Notes: generated by a model not told the origin, from the sequence alone. Shown: positions 7,833 to 19,443, numbered from the stretch's first letter. The stretch is DNA of 64,000 nt from Vibrio echinoideorum (GCF_024347455.1 NZ_AP025483.1:2666001-2730000); one strand, 5' to 3'. Made by a program: numbers and translations.

Positions 7833-8196
7833 ACCTTTGAACTTTTAGGGGAATCCACTGCTTTTTATGTTCTATTGCGACCCCTTACCTGGAGTTCGAA
7901 CAATAAGACTTCAACATGACTTATCTTAAATTAACATTCTAGATGTAACACGACGATTTCATATTTATGTCGAATTGGTCACGCATAGATCAACAGTTAA
8001 GTGTAACAAATTTATGAGATTACACTCAAACTTCCCCTGCATCACAGGCAATCGTTTACTTATAAAGTGTGATGGGAGTCTGTAATTTACTACAAACAGG
8101 ACAGACCTCACACTCGCATACTCAATTCAAGGGATGTTGAACGCTTAGTTAACAACCTTTTAAACTAAACCACTATCTCAGCAGTAGTTTCGAGAT
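7833..8196. other. Intergenic region upstream of nutA, no gene seen
   Basis: These 364 bases lie between the nutA start (minus) and the terminator after kdsA. They are AT-rich with stop codons in all frames and should hold the nutA promoter, but no convincing hexamer pair was found. Confidence 0.5.
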
Positions 8197-8230
8197 AAAA
8201 AACGCCCACTTCTTAGAAGTGGGCGTTTAT
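8197..8230 (-). terminator. Intrinsic terminator at the end of the hemA-kdsA cluster
   Basis: AACGCCCACTTCT pairs with the complementary arm ending at 8227; the flanking A run supplies T on the minus strand after kdsA. Confidence 0.85.
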
Positions 8231-8301
8231 TGTTTCGATGGGTGTTAAATAACCGTCTCAAGAACTCAAAATATCAACGAACTACCTAACATCTTAATCA
8301 A

Positions 8302-9171
<870 letters not shown>

Positions 9172-9178
9172 TTATTAA

Positions 9179-9988
9179 TTAGTGAACAACCACTGTCTTT
9201 TCGTTCATGACATTCACTTGAGATTTAAGTAACTCAGACGCAGGGTCATCTGGGCATTGGTCGATAAAGTATTGATAATCAGTAGCCGCAACTTGATGGC
9301 AGTCTAGCTGCTGATAAATGAAACCGCGATCACGGATTTCATACGGGTCATCAGGTACAAACGTCAAAGCAAGATCAGTACACTTTAGTGCAAGTGTATA
9401 ACGCTCTTCGCGCAACAATGCACTCTTGAGTAACGCCAACCACTTACCAATAATCGTTGGATGATCAGCTACTTCTAAATGTTCTGCTTTGACCCTAGCA
9501 AGTGGGCCATCATGTCCAATCAACCATGCTCGTAACGTTTGTTTACCTACATACTCGCCGTTATAAGGATTAATATAGACGGAAGTTTCGCCAAACCAAC
9601 TCACTTTAAGTAAAAATTGAGTTGGAAAAGAAACGCCCTCAATAGGAAAGCCTAGCTTGCGACCTAGAAAAAGAAAGATAGCTCCAAGACTTACTGGGAT
9701 GCCTTTCTTTCTCTCTAGTACTTTATCAATGAACGCATTTTCCGAAGAGAAATACGCATCTTTGTCACCGGCAAAGCCCCATTCGTAAAAAAACAGTCGA
9801 ACAAAGGAATCAAACTTCTGTTGCTCATCAGTTTCATGAACCAAAGCAAACTCAGCTTCTTTTAACAATCTTGCCAGTTCTTGCTCAGCCCAACTATCTT
9901 GGGTTTCTGGGTTAATCGCTTTATTTAAGATCAATGCACCTTCAGCTAATTCTAGCTGGTCAAAGTCTTCGTCAAAAAATTCGTACAT
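9179..9988 (-). CDS. sirB1: SirB1-family transglutaminase-like/TPR protein
   Basis: The 269-residue protein matches the SirB1 (YchA) family: a transglutaminase-like N-terminal domain (with RKKGIPVSLGAIFLFLGRKLG and SFPTQFLLK) and a TPR-like helical C-terminus from about residue 180. The family has no firmly established biochemical role; the name comes from a Salmonella screen. It sits between sirB2 and kdsA as in enterobacteria, 27 bases after sirB2, and is probably co-transcribed with them. Confidence 0.85.
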   Translation of the reverse strand: MYEFFDEDFDQLELAEGALILNKAINPETQDSWAEQELARLLKEAEFALVHETDEQQKFDSFVRLFFYEWGFAGDKDAYFSSENAFIDKVLERKKGIPVSLGAIFLFLGRKLGFPIEGVSFPTQFLLKVSWFGETSVYINPYNGEYVGKQTLRAWLIGHDGPLARVKAEHLEVADHPTIIGKWLALLKSALLREERYTLALKCTDLALTFVPDDPYEIRDRGFIYQQLDCHQVAATDYQYFIDQCPDDPASELLKSQVNVMNEKTVVVH

Positions 9989-10015
9989 AGATAGTTAACC
10001 GAAATAAGGAGATAA

Positions 10016-10399
10016 TTAACCGAAAAATGTTGGTGTCTTCGTTATTGCGATTTTAGCAGCCATCGCCAACCAGCCAAGTGCACCAAAAAACGAGAACACT
10101 CTCAATAGTTTGTTCTTACCTAACTTAAGCGCAAAAAAGCCCAGAGCGATGTAAGCCATTACACAGGTTAACTTTTCTGTTAGCCATGGTGCAGCTGGTG
10201 TAAATGGAATAAAGCCAGTAATAAAAATCAAACCAATACCCGATAACAACAGCAATGAATCATTGATATGAGGAAAACGCTGCAAGAAAGGGTGCTTAAG
10301 CTTCGGTGAGTTAGCCATCATCAGAGCGAAACGCACTGAAAGAAGTAGCACGCTTATAGCAATCGTTAGTAGATGAAAATGTTTTAAACCTTCGTACAT
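10016..10399 (-). CDS. sirB2: SirB2-family inner-membrane protein
   Basis: The 127-residue protein has about four hydrophobic segments (roughly 7-28, 45-65, 77-93 and 101-119) and matches the SirB2 family in size and in segments such as KHFHLLTI and HPFLQRFPHINDS. Its function is unknown; it belongs to the conserved hemA-kdsA cluster. It is separated from prmC upstream by 168 bases, longer than other gaps in the cluster, which may allow an internal promoter. Confidence 0.85.
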   Translation of the reverse strand: MYEGLKHFHLLTIAISVLLLSVRFALMMANSPKLKHPFLQRFPHINDSLLLLSGIGLIFITGFIPFTPAAPWLTEKLTCVMAYIALGFFALKLGKNKLLRVFSFFGALGWLAMAAKIAITKTPTFFG

Positions 10400-10567
10400 G
10401 GTATTCCTTTATATTTTTATATGTGCTTTCGGTAACACGAGCCACACAATACCCGTTAATGCATTGTATTATCGAGTTAAATGTATCAATTTAATAAGTT
10501 CGCTATCAATTACTCATAAGCCTATTACTTATAAACCGATTAAGGTCTGCCTATTTGCAATAACGAA

Positions 10568-11446
10568 CTATGAGCAGTAACGACCCAGTGTCACTCGATC
10601 ATTACCACCGTAATCTTTCTCTGTAACGACATCGAGATAGCCCAGTGCCTGCATTATCTCACGTACAGCCAAGCCTTGATCATAACCGTGTTCAAACGCC
10701 AACCAGCCTTCATCTTCTAAAAAAAATCGTGCGTTTTCAGAGATGTATCGAATATCAGCTAAACCTTTCTCTTCAGCAACTAACGCTGTTATCGGTTCAA
10801 AACGCACATCACCTTGGGATAAATGAGGATCGTTTTTCTCAATATAAGGCGGATTAGAGACAATCAAAGAGAACTTAACAGCGCCCGCGTCATTGGCAAA
10901 AAGGCTGTCACTTAAAGGTTCAAACCAACTACCATGTAAAAATGTGGTGTTAGTGATATTTAAGCGTTGTGCATTTTCTGTCGCAAGTTGTTGCGCTTCC
11001 GGGCGAAGATCGATACCCATTACTGGTCGATTCGGCATCTCAGACGCCAACGCCAACGCAATTGCACCGGTACCCGTGCCTAAATCTAGAATCGCACCTT
11101 GCTTGCCGTAAGTTTTATCCAAAGCGACTTCAACCAAACGCTCGGTATCTGGGCGCGGGATTAATGTAGAAGGAGAAACTTTTAGCGGCAGCGACCAAAA
11201 CTCACGTTCACCGACAATATAAGCCACTGGCTCACCGGTTAAGCGACGTTTTAGAAGGGCATTGAATTCAAACTCTTGCTCAGAGGTGAGGTGCTTCTCA
11301 GGCCAAGTAAGCAAGTAAGATCTTGGTTTATCTAAGATGTGACAAAGCAGTACCGAAGCATCAATCGAGGGTGATGTATTATCACCCTCTTGAAGCTGTA
11401 CGATTGCTGCTTTTAAAGCACTTTCAACCGTATATGCCGACTGCAT
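10568..11446 (-). CDS. prmC: Release-factor glutamine methyltransferase PrmC
   Basis: The 292-residue enzyme methylates the Gln of the GGQ motif of release factors RF1 and RF2, using S-adenosylmethionine. The SAM-binding DLGTGTG is at 121-127 and the catalytic NPPY at 198-201; an N-terminal helical domain that binds the release factor precedes them. It lies 5 bases after prfA, the gene for its substrate RF1, so the pair is almost certainly co-expressed. Confidence 0.95.
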   Translation of the reverse strand: MQSAYTVESALKAAIVQLQEGDNTSPSIDASVLLCHILDKPRSYLLTWPEKHLTSEQEFEFNALLKRRLTGEPVAYIVGEREFWSLPLKVSPSTLIPRPDTERLVEVALDKTYGKQGAILDLGTGTGAIALALASEMPNRPVMGIDLRPEAQQLATENAQRLNITNTTFLHGSWFEPLSDSLFANDAGAVKFSLIVSNPPYIEKNDPHLSQGDVRFEPITALVAEEKGLADIRYISENARFFLEDEGWLAFEHGYDQGLAVREIMQALGYLDVVTEKDYGGNDRVTLGRYCS

Positions 11447-11451
11447 AAAGG

Positions 11452-12540
11452 TTAGTTATGCTCTGCAAGTGCAGCAAGCTGATCGGCTTGGTGCTCTTGA
11501 AGTACAGGGTCAAGCAAGCTTTGCATATCACCTTCAAGTACTTCGTTAAGACGGTAGATCGTCAAGTTGATACGGTGATCAGATACACGACCTTGTGGGT
11601 AGTTGTACGTACGAATACGGTCACTACGGTCACCAGAACCTAGTAGGTTACGACGTGTATCAGAAACCGCTGCCGCACGGCGCTCTTCTTCTGCTTGAAC
11701 GATACGAGCAGCAAGAACAGCCATCGCTTTCGCTTTGTTTTTATGCTGAGAACGCTCGTCTTGACACTCTACTACTGTACCGGTTGGTAAGTGAGTAATA
11801 CGGATTGCTGAATCCGTGGTGTTAACGTGCTGACCACCCGCGCCTGATGCACGGAAAGTATCAATTTTAAGATCGCCCGCTTTAATTTCTGGAAGATCAG
11901 CTTCTGGGATTTCCGGCATAACCGCAACCGTACAAGCAGAAGTATGAACACGGCCTTGAGATTCAGTTTCAGGCACACGTTGTACACGGTGACCGCCCGA
12001 CTCAAACTTCATTGTGCCGTAAACAGCGTCGCCGCTAACTTTAGCGATCATCTCTTTGTAGCCGCCTTGTTCAGAAGCATTGCTACTCATGATTTCAACG
12101 CGCCAGCCTTTCTTCTCCGCAAATCTAGAGTACATACGGAAAAGGTTACCAGCGAAGATACCTGCTTCATCACCGCCAGCGCCTGCACGGATTTCTAGGA
12201 AACAGTTACGTTCATCGTTTGGATCTTTTGGAATCAGAAGAATTTGCAGCTCATCAGTCAGACGTTCAATGTTCGCTTTCGCATCTTTGATCTCTTCTTG
12301 AGCCATTTCGCGCATTTCTGCGTCGTCTTCATTTGCCATCTCTTCAGCAGCTTCTAAATCTTCTTGAGCTTGCTGGTATGATTTGAAGCACCCCGTCACC
12401 TCTTCTAATTGAGAATACTCTTTTGACAAGGCACGGAATTTGTCTTGATTCCCAAGTACACCGGGATCACCAAGTAGATGTTGAACTTCTTCATAGCGTT
12501 CAACAAGTGTTTCAAGCTTTACTAGAATCGAGGCTTTCAT
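11452..12540 (-). CDS. prfA: Peptide chain release factor 1
   Basis: The 362-residue protein ends translation at UAA and UAG codons. The catalytic GGQ is at 235-237 in SGAGGQHVN. The codon-reading PxT motif is PET at 190-192 (PAT in E. coli RF1). The N-terminal helical domain spans about 1-110. Length matches the family (about 360). It lies 28 bases after hemA and 5 bases before prmC, the standard gammaproteobacterial order. Confidence 0.96.
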   Translation of the reverse strand: MKASILVKLETLVERYEEVQHLLGDPGVLGNQDKFRALSKEYSQLEEVTGCFKSYQQAQEDLEAAEEMANEDDAEMREMAQEEIKDAKANIERLTDELQILLIPKDPNDERNCFLEIRAGAGGDEAGIFAGNLFRMYSRFAEKKGWRVEIMSSNASEQGGYKEMIAKVSGDAVYGTMKFESGGHRVQRVPETESQGRVHTSACTVAVMPEIPEADLPEIKAGDLKIDTFRASGAGGQHVNTTDSAIRITHLPTGTVVECQDERSQHKNKAKAMAVLAARIVQAEEERRAAAVSDTRRNLLGSGDRSDRIRTYNYPQGRVSDHRINLTIYRLNEVLEGDMQSLLDPVLQEHQADQLAALAEHN

Positions 12541-12568
12541 AATGTCTTATTCTGTTGGAGGTCGAATA

Positions 12569-13828
12569 TTATTGAGGGTTTTCTAAGCCCAAACTCTGTC
12601 TAATGACCATTAATTTTGCAGGTTCTCCTTGCTCAGCTGCACTTTGAAGTGCACGCGTTGGAGCATGGATCAATTTGTTTGTGAGCTTATTACTTAGCTC
12701 AAGTAAGACTTTCTCAGGATCACCGCCAGCGGCAAGTGATTGTAAACTCTTACTTAATAATTCTTCTCGGATTTCATTGGCCGATTTACGGTAGTCACGA
12801 ATACTGTCTACCGCTTGCAGTGAGCGCATCCAACTCATGAATGCAGCGCTTTCTTCACTGACAATTGCTTCAGCTTGAATCGCTTCAACTTTACGTTGCT
12901 CAATATTGCCATCAACAATCGACTGCAGATCATCAACGGAATATAGATAGGCGTCATTCAACTCACCGACCTGAGACTCAACATCGCGAGGAACAGCAAT
13001 ATCAACAAACAACATAGGTTGATGCTTTCTTCTCTTGAGTGCTGTCTCTACCATCCCTTTACCAATAATAGGCAACGGGCTCGCAGTTGAGCTGATCACG
13101 ATATCCGCTCTGTATAGATGATCTGGAATCTCATTCAAGCTGATCACTTCAGCCCCAAACTCTTCTGCAAGCCCTAAAGCACGCTCACGAGTTCGGTTAG
13201 CCACAATCATCTTGGTGCAGCCATTCGCAGAAAGGTGTTTAGCCACCAATTCAATCGTCTCACCCGCACCAACCAATAACACGGTTGAATCGGCAATCGA
13301 CTCAAAAATGTGTTTAGCTAACGTACAGGCTGCGTAAGCAACAGACACCGCGCTTCCGCCAATTTCAGTTTCAGTTCGAACACGCTTGGCGACAGAAAAT
13401 GATTTCTGGAACAGTTTTTCCATTGAAGCATCAACAGATTTGTTCTCTCGCGAGTCCGTATAAGCTTGCTTCACTTGGCCTAAAATTTGAGGCTCACCTA
13501 ATACCAAAGAATCCAAACCACAGGCAACACGCATTAAGTGCTTAATCGCGGCTTGCTCTTCATGAATATAGATACTCGGTTTTAATTCTTCAGGACTAAC
13601 TTGATGAAATACAGACAACCAATCGATCAACTTGTTTTTTGCCACGCCTTTGACGTCACAATACACTTCAGTTCGATTACAGGTAGAAAGTATGACACTT
13701 CCATTTACGTGTGCATTTGCGTTAAGTTGCTTGAGTGCCTCAGATAATTTATCTGGACCAAAAGCGACTTTTTCTCGCAATTCAACCGACGCTGTATTGT
13801 GATTGATACCTACGGCAAGCAAAGACAT
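12569..13828 (-). CDS. hemA: Glutamyl-tRNA reductase
   Basis: The 419-residue enzyme reduces glutamyl-tRNA-Glu to glutamate-1-semialdehyde, the first step of C5 haem synthesis. The catalytic Cys50 lies in [11 protein letters not shown], and the NADPH-binding region has [11 protein letters not shown]. Length matches E. coli HemA (418). It is the first gene of the minus-strand cluster and is divergent from lolB with 160 bases between, the arrangement seen in E. coli. Confidence 0.96.
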   Translation of the reverse strand: MSLLAVGINHNTASVELREKVAFGPDKLSEALKQLNANAHVNGSVILSTCNRTEVYCDVKGVAKNKLIDWLSVFHQVSPEELKPSIYIHEEQAAIKHLMRVACGLDSLVLGEPQILGQVKQAYTDSRENKSVDASMEKLFQKSFSVAKRVRTETEIGGSAVSVAYAACTLAKHIFESIADSTVLLVGAGETIELVAKHLSANGCTKMIVANRTRERALGLAEEFGAEVISLNEIPDHLYRADIVISSTASPLPIIGKGMVETALKRRKHQPMLFVDIAVPRDVESQVGELNDAYLYSVDDLQSIVDGNIEQRKVEAIQAEAIVSEESAAFMSWMRSLQAVDSIRDYRKSANEIREELLSKSLQSLAAGGDPEKVLLELSNKLTNKLIHAPTRALQSAAEQGEPAKLMVIRQSLGLENPQ

Positions 13829-13937
13829 GTATCAGAAGTTCTCGATCAGGGAATGGAAACAAGGGGCGAATTTTACTTGATGCATGGCTCTATTTAAAGA
13901 GCAAGCGGGATTTGTTTTTCTGACTTCGTGAATTCAA

Positions 13938-13946
13938 TGCTATAGT
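13938..13946 (+). promoter_or_regulatory. Possible extended -10 promoter of the lolB operon
   Basis: TGC followed by TATAGT (13941-13946) fits an extended -10 element 42 bases before the lolB start; the -35 region is weak (TTCTGA at a 17-base spacing). Confidence 0.35.
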
Positions 13947-13988
13947 TGAAGCGTTTTTTAGATAAATTTGAACAAGTTGTGAGTAAAT

Positions 13989-14630
13989 ATGAGCAAGCTT
14001 CGTAAAATCACGTCTCTTATTTTTATAACCATAATAATGGTGGGTTGCTCGTCTATCCCAGAACAACCGACTAGCGTTGAGTGGCAAACTCACCAAAACC
14101 GACTTTTACAGATAGAAAACTATCAAGCCTCAGGCAAGCTCGCCTACATTTCTCCAGAGCAACGCCAAAGTCTTAACTTCATCTGGAAGCACTCAAAAAA
14201 TCAAAGCCAATTAAGGCTAACGACTTTCCTTGGTCAAACTGCATTGAACCTAACGATAGACTCATCAGGCGCTAAAGTCGTGACCTATGATGATCAAGTG
14301 TTTACAGATGCCAGCGCTTCCACTCTCGTAGAACAACTCACGGGCTTACAGATCCCAATAGATCACTTGCCGCAATGGTTTCTTGGCATCCCAGATAAAG
14401 CCGATGCTTATCAACTAAACAGTACCAACACGCTTGAATCTCTATCTAAGCAAGTTAGCAACCAGTTATGGGCTCTGAATTTTGATAACTATCGAAACAC
14501 AGAGATGCCAGTTAACTTGCAACTTGATAGTGCCATTGCTGAGACAATCCCTCTCCCTACAAGATTGTCATTCAAACAAGACGCCAATAAAATCAACATT
14601 GTAGTTTCTAAGTGGACACTGAAAAAATGA
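13989..14630 (+). CDS. lolB: Outer-membrane lipoprotein receptor LolB
   Basis: The 213-residue protein has a signal peptide with lipobox MVGC (Cys20), so it is itself an outer-membrane lipoprotein. LolB accepts lipoproteins from the periplasmic carrier LolA and inserts them into the outer membrane. The mature part is the LolA/LolB-type beta fold, and the length matches E. coli LolB (207). Its stop overlaps the ispE start (ATGA at 14627-14630), which suggests translational coupling in the conserved order lolB-ispE-prs. Confidence 0.92.
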   Translation: MSKLRKITSLIFITIIMVGCSSIPEQPTSVEWQTHQNRLLQIENYQASGKLAYISPEQRQSLNFIWKHSKNQSQLRLTTFLGQTALNLTIDSSGAKVVTYDDQVFTDASASTLVEQLTGLQIPIDHLPQWFLGIPDKADAYQLNSTNTLESLSKQVSNQLWALNFDNYRNTEMPVNLQLDSAIAETIPLPTRLSFKQDANKINIVVSKWTLKK

Positions 14631-15502
14631 TTACAACGCCAACACATTGGCCCTCTCCAGCTAAGTTGAACTTATTTCTTTACATCACTGGTCGACGTGA
14701 TAATGGTTACCACGAACTTCAGACGCTATTTCAATTTGTAGATTTTGGCGATGAACTTACGGTTACGGCCAATAATGTATCTAACTCGGTTACGATAACG
14801 CCTGAAATTCCGGGGGTTGCTACAGAAGATAACCTCATTTGGAAAGCCGCGACGGCACTTCAACAATACACCTCGACGTACTTCGGTGCTGATATTGAGC
14901 TAAAGAAAGTGCTACCTATGGGAGGTGGTATTGGCGGAGGTTCTTCAAATGCTGCAACCGTGTTAGTCGCTCTCAATCACTTATGGCAATTAAAACTATC
15001 GGATGACCAGTTGGCAGAGATCGGTTTAAAGCTTGGTGCTGACGTTCCTGTGTTTGTACGTGGCCACGCCGCCTTTGCTGAAGGGGTTGGCGAACAACTG
15101 TTACCCGCTAATCCGGATGAAAAATGGTATCTCGTTGTTAAACCTCAAGTGAGCATAGCAACTGTAGACATATTCACACATTCAGAATTAACTCGAAATA
15201 CGCCAAAGCGAGCGCTATCAACGCTTCTAGAGCAAGAATACGTAAACGATTGCGAAAAAATTGTACGAATGCTGTACCCAGAGGTTGATAAGCAACTTTC
15301 ATGGCTGCTACAATACGCGCCGTCGAGATTGACTGGTACGGGGTCGTGCGTTTTTGCTGAATTTAGCAGCAAAAATAAAGCCGAGTCTGTACTAGAACAA
15401 CTGCCTGACACAGTTTCCGCGTTCGTCGCGAAAGGACGAAACATTTCGCCTTTAAAAGAAACTTTGGCTGAATACCAATCAGCCCACACACAATCTATTT
15501 AA
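14627..15502 (+). CDS. ispE: 4-diphosphocytidyl-2-C-methylerythritol kinase
   Basis: The enzyme phosphorylates CDP-methylerythritol in the MEP pathway of isoprenoid synthesis. It is a GHMP kinase: [14 protein letters not shown] lies near the start, and the ATP-binding loop [14 protein letters not shown] is at about 97-110. I take the ATG at 14627 (291 residues), because the E. coli protein starts similarly close to the PAKLN segment and the ATG overlaps the lolB stop. An in-frame start five codons upstream (14612) would give 296 residues. Confidence 0.94.
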   Translation: MITTPTHWPSPAKLNLFLYITGRRDNGYHELQTLFQFVDFGDELTVTANNVSNSVTITPEIPGVATEDNLIWKAATALQQYTSTYFGADIELKKVLPMGGGIGGGSSNAATVLVALNHLWQLKLSDDQLAEIGLKLGADVPVFVRGHAAFAEGVGEQLLPANPDEKWYLVVKPQVSIATVDIFTHSELTRNTPKRALSTLLEQEYVNDCEKIVRMLYPEVDKQLSWLLQYAPSRLTGTGSCVFAEFSSKNKAESVLEQLPDTVSAFVAKGRNISPLKETLAEYQSAHTQSI

Positions 15503-15529
15503 AACTGGACGCAACCCGAGGTTTCCACC

Positions 15530-16474
15530 GTGCCTGATATGAAGCTATTTGCTGGTAACGCAACACCTGAACTAGCCCAACGTATTGCTGATCGTCTATA
15601 CATCTCTCTTGGCGATGCTACTGTAGACCGTTTTTCTGATGGCGAAGTCGCTGTACAAATCAATGAAAACGTTCGTGGTAGCGATGTATTCCTGATTCAA
15701 TCAACTTGTGCACCAACCAATGACAACCTTATGGAATTGGTGGTAATGATTGACGCAATGCGCCGTGCTTCTGCTGGCCGTATTACTGCTGTAATCCCTT
15801 ACTTCGGTTATGCCCGTCAAGATCGTCGTGTACGTTCTGCTCGTGTGCCTATCACTGCAAAAGTTGTTGCAGATTTCCTTTCTAACGTTGGTGTTGACCG
15901 CGTTCTTACTATCGACCTACACGCAGAGCAAATCCAAGGCTTCTTCGATGTACCTGTTGATAACATCTTCGGTACTCCAGTTCTTCTAGAAGACATGGCG
16001 AACCGTGGCCTAGAAAACCCAGTTGTGGTTTCTCCAGACCTTGGTGGTGTTGTACGTGCTCGTGCTACTGCTAAAGCGCTAGGTGATGTTGATATCGCTA
16101 TCGTTGATAAGCGTCGTCCACGTGCTAACGTTTCAGAAGTGATGAACCTAATAGGTGATGTTGAAGGCCGCGACTGTGTTATCGTTGATGACATGATCGA
16201 CACTGGTGGCACACTATGTAAAGCAGCTGAAGCGCTTAAAGAGCGCGGTGCTAAGCGTGTATTCGCTTACGCTACTCACGCTGTATTCTCTGGTACTGCA
16301 GCAGAAAACATCCGCAATTCAGTTCTAGACCAAGTTATTGTTACTGATTCAATCAAGCTTTCTCCAGAAATGGCCGCGACAGGTAAAGTGACTGAACTAA
16401 GCCTTTCTCGTATGCTTGCTGAAGCGATTCGTCGAATCAGCAACGAAGAATCAATCTCAGCAATGTTCAACTAA
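15530..16474 (+). CDS. prs: Ribose-phosphate pyrophosphokinase
   Basis: The 314-residue enzyme makes PRPP from ribose 5-phosphate and ATP for nucleotide, His, Trp and NAD synthesis. The PRPP-binding loop DDMIDTGGT is at 220-228, the flexible-loop basic residues are in KRRPRAN near 194, and His131 is in DLHAEQ. The start is GTG, as for E. coli prs. It lies 27 bases after ispE and is followed by a strong terminator at 16520-16549. Confidence 0.96.
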   Translation: MPDMKLFAGNATPELAQRIADRLYISLGDATVDRFSDGEVAVQINENVRGSDVFLIQSTCAPTNDNLMELVVMIDAMRRASAGRITAVIPYFGYARQDRRVRSARVPITAKVVADFLSNVGVDRVLTIDLHAEQIQGFFDVPVDNIFGTPVLLEDMANRGLENPVVVSPDLGGVVRARATAKALGDVDIAIVDKRRPRANVSEVMNLIGDVEGRDCVIVDDMIDTGGTLCKAAEALKERGAKRVFAYATHAVFSGTAAENIRNSVLDQVIVTDSIKLSPEMAATGKVTELSLSRMLAEAIRRISNEESISAMFN

Positions 16475-16519
16475 TTAAAGCCTAACGCTTTGTTTTAGAA
16501 ACATGTAGAGAAAGACATT

Positions 16520-16549
16520 AAGCACTTCATTCAATGAAGTGCTTTTTTT
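16520..16549 (+). terminator. Intrinsic terminator after prs
   Basis: AAGCACTTCATT and its complement form a long stem followed by seven T. Confidence 0.9.
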
Positions 16550-16682
16550 ATGCCGAATCTAGTTAAGGTCTGTGGTTTGTCACTATGAGTGAATAATCGA
16601 GTTGCCATCAGCTAGCTCGCACCTTTTTCATAAACTGTGATATCATACGGCGCTTTTTGAAATCCCAAGAGAGATCCATACC

Positions 16683-17273
16683 TTGAGCCAACAAATAAAA
16701 CTTCTCGTTGGACTGGCAAATCCCGGTCCAGAATACGCCAAAACTCGCCACAATGCGGGCGCTTGGGTAGTTGAAGAATTAGCACGTGTACATAACGTGA
16801 CACTAAAGAACGAAGCAAAGTTCTTTGGCCTAACGGGTCGTATCATGGTTCATGGTGAAGATCTTCGTTTGCTGATCCCTACGACTTTTATGAACTTATC
16901 AGGGAAAGCCGTTGCAGCTCTGGCTAAGTTTTACCAAATTAAACCAGAAGAGATCATGGTAGCTCACGATGAGTTAGACCTCCCTCCTGGCATTGGTAAA
17001 TTTAAAAAAGGCGGTGGTCACGGCGGACATAATGGTCTGAAAGACATCATCAGCAAGCAGGGTAACAATAAAGAATTCTATCGTCTTAGATTAGGCATTG
17101 GCCATCCAGGACACAAAGATAAAGTTGCAGGTTATGTATTAGGCAAAGCTCCTGCGAAAGAGCAAGAGTGTATCGAGGCTGTCGTTGACGAATCGGTTCG
17201 CAGCCTAGACATCTTATTGAAAGATGGCCTACCAAAAGCACAAAATCGCTTACATACGTTCAAAGCAGAATAA
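16683..17273 (+). CDS. pth: Peptidyl-tRNA hydrolase
   Basis: The 196-residue enzyme releases peptides from peptidyl-tRNA that drops off the ribosome. The catalytic His23 lies in KTRHNAG, Asp96 in AHDELDLP and Asn71 in [18 protein letters not shown] is the tRNA-contact loop. The start is a TTG at 16683, which gives the N-terminus [18 protein letters not shown] expected of vibrio Pth; no better start is present. It is followed 10 bases later by ychF, as in E. coli. Confidence 0.95.
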   Translation: MSQQIKLLVGLANPGPEYAKTRHNAGAWVVEELARVHNVTLKNEAKFFGLTGRIMVHGEDLRLLIPTTFMNLSGKAVAALAKFYQIKPEEIMVAHDELDLPPGIGKFKKGGGHGGHNGLKDIISKQGNNKEFYRLRLGIGHPGHKDKVAGYVLGKAPAKEQECIEAVVDESVRSLDILLKDGLPKAQNRLHTFKAE

Positions 17274-17283
17274 GGTTTATATC

Positions 17284-18375
17284 ATGGGTTTTAAATGTGG
17301 CATCGTTGGTCTACCAAACGTTGGTAAGTCAACTCTGTTTAACGCACTGACTAAAGCAGGCATCGAAGCAGCAAACTTTCCATTTTGTACGATCGAACCA
17401 AACACAGGTATCGTTCCGGTTCCAGATCTACGCTTAGATGCATTAGCAAAAATTGTTAATCCACAGAAGATCCTTCCGACAACAATGGAATTCGTAGATA
17501 TCGCAGGCCTAGTTGCTGGCGCATCTAAAGGTGAAGGTCTTGGTAACAAATTCCTAGCTAACATCCGTGAAACTGACGCTATCGGTCACGTTGTACGCTG
17601 CTTTGAAAACGAAAATATCATTCACGTTTCTGGTAAAGTATCTCCTATCGAAGATATCGAAGTGATCAACCTTGAGCTTGCTCTTGCCGATCTAGATAGC
17701 TGTGAACGTGCGATCTTCCGTAATGCTAAAAAAGCAAAAGGCGGAGACAAAGACGCTAAGTTTGAAACCACGGTTCTTGAAAAGCTTCTTCCTATTCTTA
17801 CTGAAGGTGGTATGGCTCGTACTGTTGAACTTGGCAAAGAAGAAGTAGCGGCAATCGACTACCTAAACTTCCTGACACTTAAGCCAACAATGTACATAGC
17901 AAACGTTGCGGAAGATGGTTTTGAGAACAACCCTTACCTAGATGCAGTTCGCGAATATGCAGAAAAAGAAAACAACGTTGTTGTTGCTGTTTGTGCGGCG
18001 ATTGAATCTGAACTTTCTGAGCTTGATGACGAAGATCGCGAAGAGTTCCTAGCAGATATGGGTATCGAAGAACCAGGTCTTAACCGAGTGATCCGCTCAG
18101 GTTACGAACTGCTAACTCTTCAAACTTACTTCACTGCAGGTGTTAAAGAAGTTCGCGCGTGGACGATCCCTGTTGGTGCAACAGCGCCACAAGCTGCAGG
18201 TAAGATCCACACTGATTTCGAAAAAGGCTTCATCCGAGCTGAAGTTGTTGGTTTTGATCATTTCATCGAATTTAACGGTGAGAGCGGTGCTAAAGACGCA
18301 GGTAAATGGCGTCTTGAAGGCAAAGAATACATCGTTAAAGATGGTGACGTAGTTCACTTCCGCTTCAACGTATAA
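17284..18375 (+). CDS. ychF: Ribosome-associated ATPase YchF (OLA1 family)
   Basis: The 363-residue Obg-family P-loop protein hydrolyses ATP rather than GTP and binds ribosomes; in E. coli it affects the oxidative-stress response. The P-loop GLPNVGKST is at 9-17, [19 protein letters not shown] is the G3/switch region, and a TGS domain ends the protein (ending HFRFNV). The start at 17284 matches family members; an in-frame upstream start at 17224 would lie inside pth and is unlikely. A terminator follows at 18402-18426. Confidence 0.95.
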   Translation: MGFKCGIVGLPNVGKSTLFNALTKAGIEAANFPFCTIEPNTGIVPVPDLRLDALAKIVNPQKILPTTMEFVDIAGLVAGASKGEGLGNKFLANIRETDAIGHVVRCFENENIIHVSGKVSPIEDIEVINLELALADLDSCERAIFRNAKKAKGGDKDAKFETTVLEKLLPILTEGGMARTVELGKEEVAAIDYLNFLTLKPTMYIANVAEDGFENNPYLDAVREYAEKENNVVVAVCAAIESELSELDDEDREEFLADMGIEEPGLNRVIRSGYELLTLQTYFTAGVKEVRAWTIPVGATAPQAAGKIHTDFEKGFIRAEVVGFDHFIEFNGESGAKDAGKWRLEGKEYIVKDGDVVHFRFNV

Positions 18376-18401
18376 TTCTGATTAAACATCTAAAAAAAAG
18401 G

Positions 18402-18426
18402 CCAGTGAATTCACTGGTTTTTTTGT
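18402..18426 (+). terminator. Intrinsic terminator after ychF
   Basis: The self-complementary CCAGTGAATTCACTGG is followed by seven T, with a matching A run before it. Confidence 0.85.
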
Positions 18427-18571
18427 TTTTACCCTTTCGAAATAGTCCTGTATCAGAAACTTAACTTCCTATATATATCGCCTTTTAGACCTGTTTTTTG
18501 ATGACAAATACGCCTCTTTGCCTAAAAAGAAACCGAACAGATGTTTATTCGCGATTTATTCAAAAAAAAAG

Positions 18572-18600
18572 TTGACGGGTTTCCCTCAACTCCGCATAAT
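18572..18600 (+). promoter_or_regulatory. Strong promoter of the tRNA array
   Basis: TTGACG (18572-18577) and CATAAT (18595-18600) are 17 bases apart. They are followed at once by the GC-rich GCGCCCC, a discriminator typical of stringently controlled stable-RNA promoters, and preceded by an A run that could act as an UP element. The first tRNA begins 55 bases downstream. Confidence 0.85.
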
Positions 18601-18655
18601 GCGCCCCGTTCACAGCAAAGCGGCAACGCTTGAAATTGAATGACAATTTGGAAAT

Positions 18656-18732
18656 GGCTACTTAGCTCAGTTGGTTAGAGCACATCACTCATAATGATGG
18701 GGTCGCAGGTTCGAATCCCGCAGTAGCCACCA
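18656..18732 (+). tRNA. tRNA-Met (CAT), elongator, copy 1
   Basis: This 77-base gene has encoded CCA. The anticodon CAT lies in the loop of CATCACTCATAATGATG. It closely resembles E. coli metT, so it is the elongator type. It is the first gene of the array. Confidence 0.95.
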
Positions 18733-18805
18733 TTTCCTAAGCACTCTGTCTGCTGTTAAATATCTATTTTTTAACAACATAGATAAAGAGTTTTTAGGAA
18801 ATAAA

Positions 18806-18890
18806 GCGGACGTGGCGGAATTGGTAGACGCACCAGATTTAGGTTCTGGCGCCGTAAGGTGTGAGAGTTCAAGTCTCTCCGTCCGCACCA
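18806..18890 (+). tRNA. tRNA-Leu (TAG), copy 1
   Basis: This 85-base gene has a long variable arm and encoded CCA; the loop TTTAGGT gives anticodon TAG. Its acceptor stem is GCGGACG/CGTCCGC, unlike the other eight copies (GCGGTCG/CGACCGC). Confidence 0.95.
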
Positions 18891-18919
18891 TATTGAGATA
18901 TCTTAAATGATATCATTGT

Positions 18920-18994
18920 TGGGCTATCGCCAAGCGGTAAGGCACTGGCTTTTGATGCCAGCATTCCCTGGTTCGAATCCAGGTAGCCCAGCCA
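18920..18994 (+). tRNA. tRNA-Gln (TTG), copy 1
   Basis: This 75-base gene begins TGGGCTATCG, with the unpaired-type first U expected of tRNA-Gln. The loop TTTTGAT gives anticodon TTG. CCA is encoded. Confidence 0.95.
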
Positions 18995-19071
18995 CTATTT
19001 AAAGTGTAATTATCTTTGAAAAGATAATGGCATTGAAAGCGAGATTATATTATATTACTCCGCTCTCAGAT

Positions 19072-19148
19072 GGCTACTTAGCTCAGTTGGTTAGAGCACA
19101 TCACTCATAATGATGGGGTCGCAGGTTCGAATCCCGCAGTAGCCACCA
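19072..19148 (+). tRNA. tRNA-Met (CAT), elongator, copy 2
   Basis: The 77 bases are identical to copy 1 across the gene; CCA is encoded. A distinct spacer of 77 bases precedes it. Confidence 0.95.
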
Positions 19149-19253
19149 CTTTCCTTGTGAAAGTACAGACAACGTTACTTAGACAAACCATAAGTCTTCT
19201 TAACTATATACTCTTCGCTAGGCTCTTTGCTTAGTTGAGAGGAAAGCTTTGCT

Positions 19254-19338
19254 GCGGTCGTGGCGGAATTGGTAGACGCACCAGATTTAGGTTCTGGCGC
19301 CGTAAGGTGTGAGAGTTCAAGTCTCTCCGACCGCACCA
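19254..19338 (+). tRNA. tRNA-Leu (TAG), copy 2
   Basis: This 85-base gene is the first copy with the GCGGTCG/CGACCGC acceptor stem. CCA is encoded. Confidence 0.95.
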
Positions 19339-19368
19339 TTATTTAGATATCTTAAATGATATCACTGT

Positions 19369-19443
19369 TGGGCTATCGCCAAGCGGTAAGGCACTGGCTT
19401 TTGATGCCAGCATTCCCTGGTTCGAATCCAGGTAGCCCAGCCA
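19369..19443 (+). tRNA. tRNA-Gln (TTG), copy 2
   Basis: The 75 bases are identical to copy 1. It is separated from the preceding Leu gene by 30 bases that contain the hairpin GATATC-TTAAAT-GATATC. Confidence 0.95.

Noticed and set aside
15817..16212. Minus-strand 131-residue frame inside prs
   Set aside because: It is antisense to a highly conserved enzyme and is Arg/Ser/Thr-rich in the way typical of shadow frames.
17224..17283. Upstream in-frame extension of ychF inside pth
   Set aside because: YchF proteins begin at [16 protein letters not shown]; the extension is coded by the other frame of pth.
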